From: Dromaius novaehollandiae
Taxonomy: Eukaryota; Chordata; Aves; Casuariiformes; Dromaiidae
Direction of reading: 5' to 3'
Assembly (NCBI RefSeq): GCF_036370855.1
Contig: NC_088102.1
Coordinates: forward strand, 71,681,601 to 71,745,600
DNA: 64,000 nucleotides
A program made the translations under genes and the position numbers. Of this stretch, positions 12,101-21,100 are shown piece by piece. Each line of letters begins with the position of its first letter. Positions within the stretch are counted from its first letter, which is position 1. The notes beneath the pieces are model-generated. The model made no database searches. It was not told the origin of the DNA and saw only the letters and a program-made list of their open reading frames with translations.

Positions 12101-15100
12101 CTGTCAGGTACCAGTTGTCTAGGAGCATGGGTACATCAGGCTACTCCATGCTTCTCACAGCCGCTTATTAGAAGCTGTAGTCAGAGCTAGGGTGACACAC
12201 ATACCTTGAATCCCTGCAGGTTCACCACTGGCAACCATCAGAGTGTCACAAACATACCTTGGCATGTCCATGCTCACTGCTGTCTTTCAATCAGGACAGG
12301 TGATGCATGGGAATGGAGCTGCCCCACGAAGTTCAGTATTTGCCATTGCTATGTCAGTGCTAATAAACTGAAAGCCTTGAGAGGGACGGTACTCCTAGGT
12401 GCATCCCTTAGCACTGACAGCAGGGCTGGATCTCATTCCTCTTGGAAGCTGGAAAGAGCTTTCTTGTTTGATTTGGTGGAAGCTGAAGCAGGTGCCCACA
12501 TAAGGTTGCCAGACAGCCAGTCCTACAAGTGCATCAGTGTTTCCCACACTCTCAGAACCACTACTTTGAGAAAACAGTAGAAAAAGACACAGTAATGTCT
12601 GGAAACATGGGATACATCATCCATTTGGATGAAAGGGGAATGATTCCAGGATTTGGAGGCCTTTTTCCATCATAGTTTGCCAGAGGAATTTGCATCCTTA
12701 AATTTTAGGCTCCCTGGTGCAGTTTGGCTTGACAAGCACCTTGCAAACTTTCTGCAAGAGTGGCTCATCTATCCCATACTGACCCAGATGGAAACCAACT
12801 GCCTCATGACAACTAGCTTACCTGGAAACCTTGCTTATCGCCAAAGAAACCAAAGGAATAAGACATTCCTGTCTCAGAACTCTGTCAAACAAGGCTCCGA
12901 AAAGGAAATAAAAGCTGAGTTCTCACTGCACAGCACTTAGCCCTGTAGTCAGGACTTTCTCTTTCAGGCTGTCTCTCAGCAGGCAGCAGTGCAGAGAGGT
13001 CTCACTATGCTGATACTTACTCTGCCAGTAAGGTGCCACATGAGAAGGAAAACTCAACATACATGCCATGTTACAGCTGTGGGCCCCTTTCAAGGCAATC
13101 ATACGTTTCCACAGGAGAGAAGGCCCATCATCTTGCTAGCCTCTGTTCTTTATAAGGTAGGCTCCACTGCTCATTCCCACCTGCCCACAGGTACAGTGAA
13201 TCTGTTGCTGCCTCCCACACAAACAGAGAACTAGGAAGCTGTCCATAAGCATAATCGAGAGATGTGACACGGCTTATAGGGCTGCTTCTCGAGCCTTGGT
13301 GCAATCTGTCCACTAGTATGGTCTGATCTGTGTGCATGTCATAACTTGCTGACATGGTCCACAGGTTTGCACAAAGCCACATGGATTAGCTGGCCACTGG
13401 AATTCAGTGCAGGGAGGGATGAAGCTGAATCTGGTGGTAATTAAACACTGATGGTGTGCTGTGTCTCATCTTTGTTTGCTTTTGATCTTGTTTTAATCCT
13501 TTGAACAGCAAGTTACCAAGATAATAGAGTTAGCCAAAGAGAAGCAGACAGCTGAGCTGAAGGCACTGAAGGAGTCGTCAGAAAGGTAAACTGCGTATTT
13601 GAATAATGAAGTAATAATGCATAGTTCTTAACCTGGGGTAGCATTTCCTGGTAGGAAATATTGGGGCACTGTACTACAGTGAGTGAATACAAGAGAAAGA
13701 GGCAAAGAAAGAGGTAGGGAAGAGAAGTATTTCCTTTACTCAAGTGAGAAGTTGAGGCGCAGAGATGTGACATGATTTGCCAGGAAGATGCACGTGCACA
13801 CATGCACCTAAGTACATACATACATAATCGCAGCTCTAGTATCGTGACCGCTAGAATGGTATTCCTGCTCCAAGGCACTATACATTCCAGCTGTTGTAAG
13901 TAGCCACAACTGACTAATCCAGAAAGATAGGAAATGAGAATGCTGGTCACTGCGTGTCATCTCGATCTGTTGTAGTCAGTACACTGCATAAGCCCTTCCA
14001 GGCGCTGATCAGCTCAGTCTTTTTAATGAACTGAGCATCTTGGCTTCAGTGCTTGAATAAATTGGTAGAATCAATTCACTAATTTCTAGGCAGGCATATA
14101 GCTATTTGCTCTTGCACTAACATCATCCTGAAGCTGAAATCCTCTCTCATTCCTTTTTAGTGTTAAACTGTTTCTTGGCCTTTAGTCGCTAAGTCAGATA
14201 AAACTTCCTCTTTTCATGTGTTCTGTCAAGACAGAGTCTCCATTTCTCACTGCTATTCAGCATATTCAAACAAGACTAGGAAAAACAGATTGAGTAGCTA
14301 GGTGATGGTTTGCTAACAATAGGAAGTCATTTAGGACAGTCAAATCTACAGCTGGCTGAAGAGCTGCAGAAAGATTCAAAGATCTTGAGCAATGGGCAAT
14401 AAAATGGCAGATAAATTCAGTGTCAGTAAATACAAAATAATATATGTGAGGGGAAAAAATCCTAACTCATCTGTACATAGGGGTGAGCTGTTGTCACTCA
14501 GGAACGAGATCTTGAACTGCTGTGGTCACTTCTCTGAAAACATCATTCACCACACTGCAGTGGCCAAAGTGGCAAATAGAATTTTAGGAATTCTGTGGGA
14601 AAAAAATTGAGGCGGAAAAAACATACAAAGTCAGCACTATCCCACTGTATACCACCCCTGGCACACTCGCCTTTTCAATATGCTATCTTGAACAAGCACC
14701 TTTGACTTGACCTTTGGAACAGCAAGCAGGGATAGGAAGGATAATCAGCAGTATGGAATAATTTCTGCACAAAATGAAATTAAAGAGGACTCTTAGAGAA
14801 CAGATGGTCAAGGGTGTGTGTGTGTGTGTGTGTGTGTGACAGAAATCTGCAAAATCATGAATAGTATGGAAAAGAAGAATAAGAAAGTGATTACTCACTG
14901 TTTCTTGTAACAGAAGAAAAGTGTGGCACCCAGTGAAATTCTCAGGTAGTAGTTCTTCCACACAGTGTGTAATTGTGAAGTTCCTTGCTATGGGGTCCAA
15001 AAGTAGAGCGAAATTCTGGAGGTATGGGGGACATGCATGGAACATAAATGTATAGAAACTGACGACTAGATGAGAAACTGATAAGGTCTAGGAGGGAAAG

Positions 15101-18100
15101 AGGTTACTCCTCCTCCTTCTAAGGAATATTTGGTCTGTTACTTACACTTCCTTTAAACATCTGCTTCTAGCTACTGTTGGTGACAGGACACAAGATTGAT
15201 GGGCACCAGTCCGATGGCCGTTACCAAGTTCTTATGACCAGAAAGCAAAATGTGGGGTGCTAACAGTGCTGCTTCAGTATGTGGGATTTGTAATCAGTTC
15301 TGTCTCTCACAGCACACTTTTCTCTCCACAGCAATATTAAAGAGATTAAGAAGAAGCTGGAGGCAAAGAGAGTGGACCGAATCCAAACCATGATGAGAAA
15401 CACTAGTGACAAGGCTGCTCAGGAGAGGTACTGGAGTAGATGTTACCGGGCTTCGTCTATGCAGAGCACTAGCAGTGCTGTTCCAGGCAGGGAGCAGCAC
15501 TACACCACAGTCTCTGTCATTGAGAAACTTTTTAAAGCAGCCAGACAGGTTGTGGCATACATATAGAAATCAGGGAAGATACACCTGCTTACCCTCACTC
15601 CTGGCATAGCACTTTGTTTCCATAGCATTCCAGTACATAGGCACAGATGCAGTGAAGCCAAGCCTCAGCTCCCTAGCTGCAGTGATAACGTCAGCCCTGC
15701 AGGCTCTGCTGACAGTGGCTTCCAGAGCATTCTCCCTGGTTCTAATTTTTTGTGTAAGGCAGTCCACAAGATCAGTTACTCACTGGACTTTTCAAAAGCC
15801 TGAGAGGAGTTGAGCCTTTGAGATCCTGACCCTGCAGGGAGCAGGAGCTCATGTGGAAATACAGGAAGAGGCTATTACAGATGGACAGACTGTACCTGGA
15901 AGATGACCATCCCAGTGGCACCAGTCCACTTTGGCTCTTTTACTTGTCTTAGCTTCTTACTTGCTGAAGTGACAAAGCATCGCCCAGCCACTTCAGCAGA
16001 AATCTAAGAGCATTTCCAAATTTTCTGCTTACCTTTAGACCTTGATGGACATCTATCTCTCCTTAGAATCAAAGCTAGGTCTTCCCTATCCTCTCCAGAG
16101 TCTGTTTGTAATCAATCATTTTCAGCAACCCTCTTGGTTAGGAGGCTGTGTTTAGGCATATAATGGCTGCATTTTTCTCTCCCCTTTAATTTGTTATAAA
16201 TATTCTGCTATTGGGCTTGTGCACTCAACCACTGCATGCTATGAATCAGTATATCACTACCAGCTGTAATAGCTTCAAGTGTTTAAGGGTACATAAGAGG
16301 GCACACTACCTCTTTTGATATTCCTGCTCATAGCAAGGTCCTTTTGATGTTGGTTAAACTGAAAAAAATATAATTTTACCTCCAATTATTTGGCTTATGC
16401 TTCAGTCAAGTTTGAATGTTGTTTATCTGCCCATTTCTAAAATTACAGTAATTACTTATGTGGGAGGACATTAAGCAAGTGTAAGCAGACCCGTCTCTGG
16501 GCACTAGCAGACCTATCTTACTGTATGGCACTTTATCAGTATTGATAAACAGGTTTTCTATAAAAATAACAGATGGATTTTAACTTTTTATACCTTCCTT
16601 TTCTTTAAAGGTTAAAGAAAGAAATTAATAATTCTCACATTCAGGAAGTAGTGCAAACAATCAAACTGGTAAGTTCTAGTGTGATAATCTGTCATAGCAT
16701 CTCCGTCTTCTCCAAAGTGGAGGTGTCCCATTTATGTCATCAGCATATGTCAGACAGATCTTGAGTTCTTTGAGGTATTTAAATTCTATTAAATTGCTAG
16801 TGCATCAAGGACACTGAGCGTGTACTTCAGACAACCAAACTAGAGCTGAAGACAGCTTTTTAAGATAACACAGGTCCATCAGGGTTTTGTCAGTCCTCCT
16901 AGCTGACAAGAGATGCAATGCAGAAGAGAACTCTCCAGAATATATCACATTTCTAATTCAGGGATTTTGTTTTAAAGTACATCTAATTAGCAGTGTAACC
17001 CCCACATTAATTATGTGCAAAATTTTGTGAAAGGGGAGGGGATTGTAAGTATCTCATCTTTACCCTTCAGAGCAGACTCATGTGTGTGTGCATGTGTGCA
17101 TGCGCTGAGTAAGCTCTTGCAGTGCTTCCCTAGCACTGGAGTTCAGGGTCATGAGCACTACACAAATAATGGAGCCAGTAGAAGTTGTTCAGAGCCGTGG
17201 GTAAGGAAGATACTGTGGCATGTGCTTTACAACCCTGTGTCTTGCTGCTATAAGCTTGGGATGGCTAAGGCATTTGCTTATAAAACTTAAACTTTGAGCA
17301 GGTTTTTGATCTGTTTTTAAAGGTGACAGAAAGGACAGCCAGGCATCAACGGAAACTGGAAGAGAAGCAGACAGATAATCTGAAAAAAATCAAGGAGAAG
17401 GAAAGCCAGGTAAAGGCAAAAATGAATCTTAGGTTCAATGCTGTTATGCAGTAACACTACAGGGGATCAGTCTTCCTTGTGACTTCTTTAATTAATGGTA
17501 CACTCATCCTCCCCACATAAACACTTCAGACACCCACTGCTCAGTACACTGAAAAATTGAATGGCTTAGAGGGCGGTTCTACAGGAACCTACACAGTTAT
17601 AAGTCAGAAGTGCTGCTGTGCGCCTACATTCCTTGTGCCAGCGCTAGCATTCACCTAATCCTGCAAAAAAAACCCCTAAATTTAAAGTGTGATGGAACCA
17701 TGCCCTTGGAGGAGATGAGTTTTATTCGTGGGTTACTCAAACTCTCATAAGACTCACAGAGCAGCTTTCAAGGTTGATGTGAAGTGAACATGCAGTCTTA
17801 ATTCGTCTCTCAAACTTCAATGCAAATCAAAATAATGTAAATTAGCAAGCTGCCCCCCCCACACACACACTTCATCTTCAGTGACGCCAAAGGTTGCCTG
17901 GGGCATGGAGACAAGTCGTGCAATATAGGGTCGCGACTGAAATAGCAAACTACTAACATTTCATCATACTGGCCTCTCTCAGAACAGATTTTTTTATAGC
18001 AGTTTTAGCATTCTCAGCCTGAACTCTGCTTAGCTTCAGTGGTTGGAAAATGATTTGGGGTTTCTGTTTGCAGCTCCAGCAGGAAGCACTGGTGGAATAC

Positions 18101-18346
18101 AAGGAGAAATTGAAAAGTCTGAGTATGGAGGTGCAGGAGGTGGTGAAGAACTGTGCAAAAGCAGTCTTTCCCAGAGAGCCAGAGATTCAGAAGGAAGCTG
18201 TTCTGAGCACCACTGAGGAAGAACAAGGCTCTGCAGAACAACTGGAAGAAAAGATCCCAGTAGCAGAGGTGTCAAGGCTAACAATAGCCATGGCTGAGCC
18301 CTCAGGGGCTGAGGCAGCAGTTGAGATTGAAGAAAGCAGATTTTGA
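55..18346 (+). CDS. PLCB2: Phospholipase C beta-2, 3' part of gene (18 coding exons, 709 residues)
   Basis: PLC-beta enzymes cleave PIP2 to IP3 and diacylglycerol at the inner plasma membrane when activated by Gq-alpha, G-beta-gamma or Rac. Joining 18 exons with matching phases gives one open frame of 709 residues. In window numbering, residues 1-20 are the acidic end of the X-Y linker. About 30-155 are the Y half-barrel, with the SSFTE motif at 70-74 and MSRIYP at 96-101; R98 and Y100 match IP3-contacting residues known in PLC-delta-1. About 160-300 are the C2 domain. About 308-395 are a weakly conserved linker, and about 396-660 are the Lys/Glu-rich coiled-coil C-terminal domain. The protein ends in ESRF. 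PLCB2 is preferred over other PLC-betas by the Glu-rich linker, the C-terminal sequence and the PAK6 neighbour. The catalytic X half is outside the window. Splice sites were read by eye from motif and protein similarity. Confidence 0.93.
866..962 (+). CDS. PLCB2: PLCB2 exon: start of Y domain, with duplicated donor
   Basis: Residues 30-62 ([19 protein letters not shown] and on). The acceptor is tctag|GGC and the donor is TCCC|gtaagt at 963. A perfect copy of the exon end and donor lies 45 bp downstream (donor at 1008), so the exon could also end at 1007 and add 15 in-frame codons. The shorter form matches other PLC-beta proteins and is chosen here. Confidence 0.85.
938..1029 (+). repeat. 45-bp tandem duplication across a PLCB2 exon/intron boundary
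   Basis: The sequence repeats perfectly with a period of 45 from 938 to 1029; the first mismatch is 985 versus 1030. Each unit carries the last 25 or so bases of the exon, the donor gtaagt and 18-20 intron bases, so two identical donors exist, at 963 and 1008. Confidence 0.97.
1517..1568 (+). repeat. A tract, (GA)n and (AAGT)n microsatellite
   Basis: A run of A from about 1518 to 1534 is followed by alternating GA to about 1551, then three AAGT units. It lies in the PLCB2 intron 963-2146. Confidence 0.9.
2079..2100 (+). repeat. 17-nt G homopolymer plus CGGGG
   Basis: A G run at 2079-2095 is followed by CGGGG. It is in the PLCB2 intron, 51-68 bases before the acceptor of the exon at 2147. 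It could form a G-quadruplex in DNA and in pre-mRNA, and its exact length is prone to sequencing error. Confidence 0.9.
2147..2231 (+). CDS. PLCB2: PLCB2 exon: Y domain with SSFTE motif
   Basis: Residues 62-90 ([20 protein letters not shown] and on). The acceptor is ttctag|AG and the donor is GA|gtatcc. The donor is weak, but it restores the frame into [10 protein letters not shown] in the next exon, which fixes it. Confidence 0.88.
2725..2849 (+). CDS. PLCB2: PLCB2 exon: Y domain core
   Basis: Residues 90-132, with the highly conserved [19 protein letters not shown] stretch and [13 protein letters not shown]98 and Y100 are the expected inositol-phosphate contacts of the PLC family. The acceptor is actgtag|A and the donor is ATGG|gtgagt. 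Confidence 0.93.
3916..4070 (+). CDS. PLCB2: PLCB2 exon: Y-C2 junction, ends at a GC donor
   Basis: Residues 132-183 ([16 protein letters not shown]... to [15 protein letters not shown]). The acceptor is ctctcag|AC. No GT donor keeps both the frame and the conserved SVT-ILSGQF junction. The exon must end at ACG before gcaagtac, a GC donor. The same eight bases occur 21 nt earlier, at 4050. Confidence 0.87.
4507..4671 (+). CDS. PLCB2: PLCB2 exon: C2 domain
   Basis: Residues 184-238 ([20 protein letters not shown]... to [13 protein letters not shown]), the first beta strands of the C2 domain. The acceptor is gttcatag|ATC and the donor is AAG|gtagta. Both ends are phase 0. Confidence 0.93.
5710..5809 (+). 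CDS. PLCB2: PLCB2 exon: C2 domain
   Basis: Residues 239-272 ([19 protein letters not shown]... to VIAVHSG). The acceptor is ttccatag|ATC and the donor is TCAG|gtaaat. Confidence 0.93.
6025..6129 (+). CDS. PLCB2: PLCB2 exon: end of C2 domain
   Basis: Residues 272-307 ([20 protein letters not shown]... to DYVPDAWAD), the conserved end of the C2 domain. The acceptor is ttttcag|GC and the donor is GCAG|gtagta. Confidence 0.93.
6842..6927 (+). CDS. PLCB2: PLCB2 exon: C2 to C-terminal linker
   Basis: Residues 307-335 ([20 protein letters not shown]... to DGSVK). The acceptor is tttctag|AC and the donor is AAG|gtgagt. Confidence 0.92.
7383..7479 (+). CDS. PLCB2: PLCB2 exon: variable linker
   Basis: Residues 336-368, rich in Ser, Thr, Asn and Pro, and not conserved between PLC-betas. 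The call rests on phase, on a good acceptor (tgttttag|AGT) and donor (GCAG|gtaaag), and on its position between conserved exons. Confidence 0.8.
7480..9593 (+). other. PLCB2 intron, no recognised content
   Basis: This 2.1-kb intron lies between two linker exons. It has short chance ORFs on both strands, none with recognisable protein similarity, and no clear repeat. Confidence 0.6.
9594..9647 (+). CDS. PLCB2: PLCB2 short linker exon (54 nt)
   Basis: Residues 368-386 ([18 protein letters not shown] and a split codon). The acceptor is tttcag|GA and the donor is GCAG|gtaact. The exon is symmetric (phase 1 at both ends), so skipping it would keep the frame. Sequence similarity here is weak; phase and splice motifs support it. 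Confidence 0.7.
9648..11110 (+). other. PLCB2 intron, no recognised content
   Basis: A 1.5-kb intron, AT-rich around 10200-10560, with an eight- or nine-base C run near 10748. No gene or repeat family was recognised. Confidence 0.55.
11111..11324 (+). CDS. PLCB2: PLCB2 exon: start of C-terminal coiled coil
   Basis: Residues 386-457. It contains [14 protein letters not shown], then a Lys/Glu helix ([20 protein letters not shown]), and ends in a basic KTQKKKR stretch. The acceptor is tgttttag|AG and the donor is AG|gtaaat. Confidence 0.93.
11576..11744 (+). CDS. PLCB2: PLCB2 exon: C-terminal coiled coil
   Basis: Residues 457-513 ([14 protein letters not shown], then [19 protein letters not shown] and KKKEQHATE). 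The acceptor is ttccgcag|G and the donor is GAG|gtaagg. Confidence 0.93.
11745..13508 (+). other. PLCB2 intron, no recognised content
   Basis: A 1.76-kb intron. It contains a few open frames of up to 124 codons, but no recognisable domain, repeat family or paired splice sites. Confidence 0.55.
13509..13585 (+). CDS. PLCB2: PLCB2 exon: C-terminal coiled coil
   Basis: Residues 514-539 ([20 protein letters not shown] and on), a conserved helical segment of the C-terminal domain involved in Gq and membrane contact in the family. The acceptor is tgaacag|CAA and the donor is AAAG|gtaaac. Confidence 0.93.
14285..15070 (+). mobile_element. Old degraded CR1-type LINE fragment
   Basis: Translated + strand pieces resemble CR1 reverse transcriptase. 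The first is at about 14370-14460 (a DLEQWA-like segment, then SVSKYK). A second piece at 14555-14610 reads [17 protein letters not shown]. The tail at 14905-15045 matches the 3' end of old CR1/L3-like elements (cacacagtgtgtaattgtg and on). A (TG)n run interrupts it. The frame is broken and the element is inactive. It lies in the PLCB2 intron 13586-15331, in sense orientation. Confidence 0.6.
14812..14839 (+). repeat. (TG)n dinucleotide repeat
   Basis: About 13 uninterrupted GT/TG units in a PLCB2 intron, within the degraded CR1 segment. Confidence 0.9.
15332..15427 (+). CDS. PLCB2: PLCB2 exon: C-terminal coiled coil
   Basis: Residues 539-571 ([20 protein letters not shown] and on, to DKAAQER). 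The acceptor is tctccacag|C and the donor is GAGAG|gtactg. Confidence 0.93.
15428..16610 (+). other. PLCB2 intron, no recognised content
   Basis: A 1.2-kb intron between two coiled-coil exons. Its 3' third is AT-rich. No repeat family or other gene was recognised. Confidence 0.55.
16611..16668 (+). CDS. PLCB2: PLCB2 exon: C-terminal coiled coil
   Basis: Residues 571-590 ([19 protein letters not shown]), nearly invariant between PLC-betas. The acceptor is tctttaaag|G and the donor is CTG|gtaagt. Confidence 0.94.
17323..17409 (+). CDS. PLCB2: PLCB2 exon: C-terminal coiled coil
   Basis: Residues 591-619 ([20 protein letters not shown] and on). The acceptor is tttttaaag|GTG and the donor is CAG|gtaaag. 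Both ends are phase 0. Confidence 0.92.
18074..18346 (+). CDS. PLCB2: PLCB2 terminal coding exon with stop
   Basis: Residues 620-709. The acceptor is gtttgcag|CTC. It begins with the last helix of the coiled coil ([20 protein letters not shown]), continues with an acidic, poorly conserved tail and ends ESRF-TGA. S/T-x-hydrophobic at the C terminus fits a class I PDZ ligand, as known for PLC-betas. Confidence 0.94.
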   Translation, partial: LQQEALVEYKEKLKSLSMEVQEVVKNCAKAVFPREPEIQKEAVLSTTEEEQGSAEQLEEKIPVAEVSRLTIAMAEPSGAEAAVEIEESRF

Positions 18347-21100
18347 GATATGCTTCCATTACTCACTGTTCCACTTCAAAAAGGATGTTTATGGAAGTAC
18401 ATAGTGAAGTTAAAGACCAGCAGGAGTGTGCCTGTCATCAGAATACTATCCCTTTCCACCCTGGGAAACTCCTGAAATCCTTCAGGAATTTACTACTTAC
18501 TTTATTATCCTAGATATTGAAGAGGAGTAGTCTGAAGGGTTCACCCTTCAGACTTTATTCTTTTTTCTCCTTGCCTTCCACAGCCTTAGCACTGAGGCGT
18601 TTCAGCAGCATGAAAGGGCCTGTGACAGAAGGCAAGCTAGTTGTTGGAAGTGATAGCAGCATCTACATTAGCATTTAGTCTGGATCCAGAGTTCAGTTTT
18701 CAGGGCAAGTTTCCTGACAGTTCATCACACACTTCCGTTCATATCACAGAGTAGTCTTTGAGCTAGATCCTTTTGACTGAGATTTAACTGAAAGACACTC
18801 TCCAGTCGCCCACCTAATTGCTCCAAATAACTGAGAGCTAGCCCAGGCTAAACCCTCCTGAAATACATACAGCATGTGTATCGGGTCTTCAGCAAAAATT
18901 ATTTTGCTCTAAAGCGCCGTTCCTACTGGTGACACTACTTGCTAATGCAGACACAGCCTCTGTTTATAGGCAGAAAGGTCAGTTGATAGAACTTTGTACC
19001 TTTTTTTTGTCAGCATACCATCTCCTTGCCCAAGCAGTGCCAGCTTTTTAAATGGTCCTCCCACCCACAGACAGATTGTGACAGTTTCAGTGTGTTGGCA
19101 TCCACACAACACAATATTTCCTCCTGAGGAAATGTGCATTACCAGCATGGTTGCTTTTCTTTCTTTTTAACCTCCTCCTAATCCCTTGACACTATTTCTC
19201 ACTGCTAATTCTAACTTTACGACTCTGGTAGTAGCCTTCAGGCAAGTTCTCAGATCTGGATCTGACACCTCCTGAAGACCCAGTTAGTTAGTCTTCAGGT
19301 GGCTCCTTAGGCTATAGAGGGCATACTGGAAGGATTCTGAGAAACCCGTCATTTGTTCCAGCTACCACAAGAACACTGGCAGAATTCTCACCTACAGCAA
19401 TCAGATATTTTTAAAGCTTCCCTGAAACTTTTTTCCAGCGAAGCTAAATTAGCCTCATAGTCTAGCCTTCACATAACAAGCTTTACCAAAATTTCTAAAT
19501 TGTTTGAAAATATTTTGTTGCCCAAATAAAGAGCCATCCAGATGTAGTGCCCTTAAGATTTCCTTAGAAGGCTGAGCACAGCTCTTAAGACACCACATGG
19601 AATTAACTATTCAAATAGCAGAAAGTACAGCAATCCTCCTGAAGCTTCTTTTGTGTGCTGCCCTCCCAATTAATGACAACAGAGGCTCAGCAGTGAGTCA
19701 TAACATCTACTCCTTGCTCCTGGGAAAGCCAAACTCCTGAAATACCTGTGTTCTTTAGCACCTTCAGGGGAAGACTGCACGCTACACCTTTTGCTGTTTG
19801 CTCTCTAGGTACAGGAGCACTGCACGCATCTTCCCCCAAAGTCTTTAGTCATTTCCCATTTCTTCATAAAGAATGTCCTGCTCTAATTACAGCAGTTTTT
19901 CCCCCTTCAGTAGCATAAAATGAAAGTCTTGTTCCACAGTCTAACACTGAAGGAAATTGCCCAGCCACAAGGTACCCATCTGACTTCAAAGGGGAAGTGG
20001 TCCTCAGCGTCTCTTAGCCCCAGCACATATTTGCTGCTGTCACGCAAAAAAAATACAAAACCTTTTTTGTAACACAAAACCTTCCACAGAACATGCTTGG
20101 AGGTCCAGGTTCCCAATAACTTGGTCTTGTCTTGCAACAGAAAAAGGGTAAGCTCCTCTAGGCCTTCTATTATACTGCCACATTCTAGGACAGGTCAGCC
20201 CTGCATGGTGAAGGCAGGACTTGCATCACTGCCTCCTTTCTCTGTACAGCTCAGACACTGTCCCCTCACCCATTTTCTTATGCACTGAACAGCTTTGGCA
20301 CAGCATGTTTTCACTCATCCAGAAGGAAGTAACTGGAAGGAGGATATGGTCCAACTTCCAGGTTGGTCAAGGGGAAAATGCTAAACACTGCTGAAGAAAA
20401 ATGGGGGAAAAAAAAATTCCAACCTCAGCCTGCAGTGGAGTAGATTTGTGGCTACTGTATTATGTGTCCTAGCACCATCAACCTAGATCTCCTTGCACTG
20501 ATAAGACCTTCAATGCATTTGGCTGTTCCAGACACCTTTTGTTGCCACTTTATAGAGCGCCAGAAGGTAGGGTGTCTTTAAAGCCACCTGTAGAAGAGAA
20601 ACAGCTGAGAACATGGTTAGAAAAGGTGGCTGCATCTTTTGGTTTTTGAAACCTTTGCCCTTAATTTGAATCAGTACTATAAGGGAGGTGTCCCCGACCA
20701 TAGCAACTGCTGTCCCTCACCCTGAATTTCAAGTGCCACTCTGTAGTGGAACCTAATCAGATTCCCCCTTTCCCCTAAAAAAAAAAAAAGCTGTTTTTTC
20801 AGGTTTCTGTCCTTTCTGGAAAAGTGAGCTTAATTATGGCAATCCTATAGCACACAGTGGTTGTTACATGAACACTGTTATACATAGAAACTGCATTAAT
20901 GAATGCATTATGAAGTGCTGCTATAAAAGAGAGCTCCAAGTAGGTATCAGAGACAAGATGTTCCAAACCTGGTCTGACATCCAAGATGAGACCATATCTC
21001 CCCTGTAGTGTTACATAATACTGGAATTATGTATTGTAAATTTCTGACTTACTTATTTATTTTCTAAAAAATAAAACATTGCATTTCTTCAAAAAATTGT
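18347..21100 (+). other. PLCB2: Probable PLCB2 3' UTR
   Basis: The stretch follows the PLCB2 stop and ends at a good poly(A) signal. No other gene is visible. An AATAAA at 19525-19530 could give a shorter form, but it lacks a clear GT-rich element downstream. A 12-bp-arm hairpin lies at 18529-18554. The extent is inferred. Confidence 0.5.
21070..21075 (+). terminator. PLCB2: Likely PLCB2 poly(A) signal AATAAA
   Basis: AATAAA is preceded by a TGTA motif at about 21031 and followed by a CA about 4 nt on. An oligo-T run then leads into a GT-containing stretch (ttgaggttagtgtat), the expected downstream element. It lies 2.7 kb after the stop. Confidence 0.55.

Noticed and set aside
55..21100. PLCB4, PLCB1 or PLCB3 as alternative identity
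   Set aside because: The Glu-rich linker, the short C-terminal tail ending ESR-hydrophobic and the adjacent convergent PAK6 all favour PLCB2.
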